Shown here: positions 61,936-64,000 of the stretch, one piece after another
How positions within the stretch are numbered: position 1 is the first letter of the stretch
How the letters are laid out: every line of letters begins with the position of its first letter
NCBI RefSeq assembly: GCF_029360705.1
Contig: NZ_JARKMX010000008.1
Location: 3,603,479-3,667,478, forward strand
Source of the DNA: Paraflavitalea pollutisoli
Lineage (GTDB): Bacteria > Bacteroidota > Bacteroidia > Chitinophagales > Chitinophagaceae
Length of the DNA stretch: 64,000 nt
Direction: 5' to 3'
The notes under the pieces: model-generated
What the model was told of the DNA's origin: nothing
Databases searched by the model: none
The model's input: only the letters and a program-made list of their open reading frames with translations
Program-made: the position numbers and the translations under genes

Positions 61936-62000
61936 GCAGCCACTACCACCAGTACAGCATCTATACTACCCGGCAGCAGTCAAGGTAGGAGCAAAAAAAT

Positions 62001-62023
62001 CCCCTTGGCAGCCAGCCAAGGGG
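62001..62023 (-). terminator. Intrinsic terminator of the DUF3467 gene (convergent with radC)
   Basis: CCCCTTGGC (62001-62009) pairs with GCCAAGGGG (62015-62023) around a 5-base loop; on the minus strand ATTTTTTTG follows. It may also act for radC. Confidence 0.9.
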
Positions 62024-62064
62024 TACAATATCAATGAGTTAAATAAATTATAGGTTTCACGTAG

Positions 62065-62379
62065 CTACGCCTGTGCCGTAGGTCCACCGAAATTCATCGG
62101 CAGCTGCACCTCTTCCAGGTCCTGGATCTTGCCATTCAGCGACTCGAAACGATTGACATTCTCAGTGAGCGCTTTCATGAACCGTTTAGCGTGCTGGGGA
62201 GTCAAAATAATACGTGACTTCACGCGGCTTTTCGGAGTGCCGGGCATTACGTTTACAAAATCAATCACAAACTCAGCATGCGAATGCGTGATGATCGCCA
62301 GGTTGGCGTAAACACCTTCTGCAATCTCTTCGCTGATCTCGATATTAAGCTGGTTTTGTTGTTGATCCTGATTGTCCAT
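62065..62379 (-). CDS. DUF3467 domain protein
   Basis: 104 residues from ATG 62379 (MDNQDQQQNQLNIEISEEIAEGVYANLAIITHSHAEFVIDFVNVMPGTPKSRVKSRIILTPQHAKRF in outline). The pattern of ISEEIAEGVYANLAIITHS and the VxSRIILTPxHAK segment is diagnostic of DUF3467, a small cytosolic Bacteroidota and archaeal family of unknown function. Single gene with terminator. The longer frame to 62412 begins in the promoter region. Confidence 0.92.
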   Translation of the reverse strand: MDNQDQQQNQLNIEISEEIAEGVYANLAIITHSHAEFVIDFVNVMPGTPKSRVKSRIILTPQHAKRFMKALTENVNRFESLNGKIQDLEEVQLPMNFGGPTAQA

Positions 62380-62447
62380 TTGTACGCTTTTTGTGGGCAG
62401 TAAAAGTAACATACATTCCTTAATACGCCTATTAATGTTTGAACAAA

Positions 62448-62476
62448 AAAGGGCTACCGGTTGCTGGTAGCCCTTT
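62448..62476 (-). terminator. Intrinsic terminator of the right-edge SusD gene
   Basis: AAAGGGCTACC (62448-62458) pairs with GGTAGCCCTTT (62466-62476); on the minus strand a T-run follows, about 20 bases after the SusD stop. Confidence 0.9.
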
Positions 62477-62494
62477 CAATAGTAATAAGTTACA

Positions 62495-63976
62495 TTATTT
62501 CAACCACCACATTTTGGCGTAGTTGTCATCTTTTCCACCCAAATCGGCCACCGCCTTGTCATAGTTCGCTTTGTTAAGCGAAGATTCGGTTGTCGGATAA
62601 CCGATCCGCAATGGAATCCCCCGGGCATCCACCGCATCGGTCGCAGCCGTCAGTTTGGGAAAGCCGGTCCGGCGCCAGTCGTTCCAGGCTTCCCAGCTGT
62701 TGAGATAGGCATGCACCCATTTTTCCGTCATGATCCGTTCATGCCCGGTTGCCGCGCTATACACTACTTCCGGCAAAGCGATATAGGCGTTGTATTTGGT
62801 TTGGTCAAACACGCCATATTGCTCCCACGATGCCTTGATGGCATCCTTATACAAGGACTCTGCGCCAGCCTCGTCAACAGCACCGGTATACCCCAGCTTG
62901 GCCGCCTCTGCCCGGCAAAACAATACCTGCGCATAGGTGAAGAGCGCCAAGGGCGATCCCTGATCTTTAAAATAGGCGCCGATACGGCTGTAAGCTGCCG
63001 GTATATTCACGGCTGCATTGCGGCCATAGGTCAATCCCTTCACGACTCCACCAGAAAGCACCTCACCATAGACCGGCAAGCGTGGGTCACTTTTAGCCGA
63101 CATATAACTCGTAAGCGTCGTGCTGATGGCATAGTCATTCCGGTTGCTGACGTTGTAATTATTGTACCACGGATTGTAGTTATTAGGATCACCGGCTACA
63201 AATTTATACAAGATGTTTTGACTATTGCTCGTAATGACGCCTGCTGCAATAGCAGCTGCATATTCCGTTTTTCCTTTCGCCGGATCAGCTTTCGACAAGC
63301 GAAGTGCCATCACCATCCGGATCGTATTGGCAAAACGTTTCCAACCATCATTATCGCCCTTAAACAGGAAATCCCCGGTCACATCCGATTCGTTGTCTTT
63401 GAATTGCGCCACCGCTTCGGTCAGCTCCTTGAACAAATCGGTATAGATCGCTTGTTGCTTATCATACGCAGGGGTAAAATTATCACTCCCCTTCAGTGCT
63501 TGTGAATAAGGGATATCGCCCCAACGATCCGTCATCAACAGATAAAAATAAGCCTTCAGGATACGCGCCACCGCAATCTGGTTATTCTTACCGCCATTGA
63601 TACTGGGGCTGGCGGCTTCATTCCCGTCATTGTTGTAATTGATGATCGTCTGCAAATTGTACAAAGGCCCATTGAGGTTGGAAGGAGGCGTTACGTTGCC
63701 GGATCCCGCATACCAGGCGGTAAACGACAAATTCCGGTCATTGTACAAAGAAGGTCCGGGATAAGGCCCTTCAGATAAATGTTGCACATACAAGGCAGCC
63801 AGGCGGCTCGATGCGATATTGCCAAACACAAGATCCGGCATCGCCTGCAGCGAATTGGTGAGCAAACTTTTGGTTGCCGCACTTTGCAATTGCGTAGGAT
63901 CGACATTTGTATCCTTGAACTTATTACAGCCTGCCAGCAGCAGGGTAATACACGATATGCTGAGTATTTTTTTCAT
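62495..63976 (-). CDS. SusD/RagB-family lipoprotein (SusD-like_2 type)
   Basis: 493 residues with signal peptide and lipobox (LLLAGC16). The pattern DTNVDPTQLQSAATKSLLTNSLQAMPDLVFG, ILKAYFYLLMTDRWGDIPYSQALKGSDNFTPAYDKQQAIYTDLFKEL, RFANTIRMVMALRLSKADP, and the end MTEKWVHAYLNSWEAWNDWRRTGFPKL fits the SusD-like_2 subfamily, often linked to peptide or unknown substrates. A SusC partner is expected to the right, on the same strand, with only 24 bases left in the window. Confidence 0.93.
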   Translation of the reverse strand: MKKILSISCITLLLAGCNKFKDTNVDPTQLQSAATKSLLTNSLQAMPDLVFGNIASSRLAALYVQHLSEGPYPGPSLYNDRNLSFTAWYAGSGNVTPPSNLNGPLYNLQTIINYNNDGNEAASPSINGGKNNQIAVARILKAYFYLLMTDRWGDIPYSQALKGSDNFTPAYDKQQAIYTDLFKELTEAVAQFKDNESDVTGDFLFKGDNDGWKRFANTIRMVMALRLSKADPAKGKTEYAAAIAAGVITSNSQNILYKFVAGDPNNYNPWYNNYNVSNRNDYAISTTLTSYMSAKSDPRLPVYGEVLSGGVVKGLTYGRNAAVNIPAAYSRIGAYFKDQGSPLALFTYAQVLFCRAEAAKLGYTGAVDEAGAESLYKDAIKASWEQYGVFDQTKYNAYIALPEVVYSAATGHERIMTEKWVHAYLNSWEAWNDWRRTGFPKLTAATDAVDARGIPLRIGYPTTESSLNKANYDKAVADLGGKDDNYAKMWWLK

Positions 63977-64000
63977 CTTTATACACTTTAAGGTTTACAC

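Noticed and set aside
62711-63505. Plus-strand open frame of 264 codons
   Set aside because: Antisense to the SusD-like_2 gene; no recognisable domain.
1-64000. tRNA, rRNA, CRISPR array or prophage
   Set aside because: No cloverleaf-like or ribosomal sequence, spaced direct repeats, cas genes or phage structural genes were recognised on either strand.

Overview
The window looks like chromosomal DNA of a member of the Bacteroidota, most likely the family Chitinophagaceae (inference). The signs are two SusD-type lipoproteins and a SusC-type receptor, an ECF sigma/FecR/STN signalling cassette, a second ECF sigma/anti-sigma pair, an RteC-domain protein, DUF4251 and DUF3467 proteins, and weak or absent Shine-Dalgarno sites. 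No rRNA, tRNA or CRISPR array was seen. Base composition is fairly balanced, except for a visibly AT-rich gene at 2002-3996.

Layout. 1-5411: a DUF4251 fragment, three lineage-type hypothetical proteins, an AT-rich pentapeptide-repeat membrane protein, and a small zinc-ribbon membrane protein broken by a one-base frameshift. 5439-12137 (minus): an ECF sigma factor and a large anti-sigma-like protein, followed in the same direction by a BNR_4 propeller protein, a GH88 unsaturated glucuronyl hydrolase and a DUF2264 protein; these three look like a set for uronic-acid polysaccharides. 12276-14496: a hypothetical protein and a Tat-exported metallophosphatase. 14627-25657: a glucuronoxylan locus. 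A minus-strand uxuA faces a plus-strand operon: LacI-type regulator, GH67 alpha-glucuronidase, SDR oxidoreductase, GH115 alpha-glucuronidase, and one polypeptide fusing a CE15 glucuronoyl esterase to a GH10 xylanase. The encoded steps run from lignin-ester cleavage through backbone cutting and glucuronate removal to mannonate processing. Three AANCGNTT-type sites lie in front of lacI, suggesting autoregulation.

25780-41875 (minus): two complete RND efflux triads (TolC, adaptor, permease), separated by an orphan histidine kinase and an aldo/keto reductase, with an AraC regulator upstream of the second. The second permease carries a perfect EF-hand loop in its central cytoplasmic linker. 42069-46427 (minus): an ECF sigma/FecR operon whose third gene is not a TonB receptor but an STN-domain protein with tandem 16-residue GAQIAG repeats, then an RteC-domain protein. 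47152-53983 (minus): a membrane-anchored AraC regulator, a LytTR protein without receiver domain, and a SusD/SusC pair. 54393-55372: an intact but catalytically degenerate IS1595-type transposase gene between short inverted repeats; the same motif recurs at 46516.

55391-63976: mostly housekeeping genes: fused alpha/beta 2-oxoacid dehydrogenase E1, FAH-family hydrolase, pth, rplY, prs, a small membrane protein, radC and DUF3467, ending with a SusD-like lipoprotein whose SusC partner should lie just beyond the right edge.

The strongest leads are the domesticated-looking transposase with its scattered motif, the STN/GAQIAG protein in a cell-surface-signalling operon, the EF-hand RND permease, and the autoregulated glucuronoxylan operon with its CE15-GH10 fusion.
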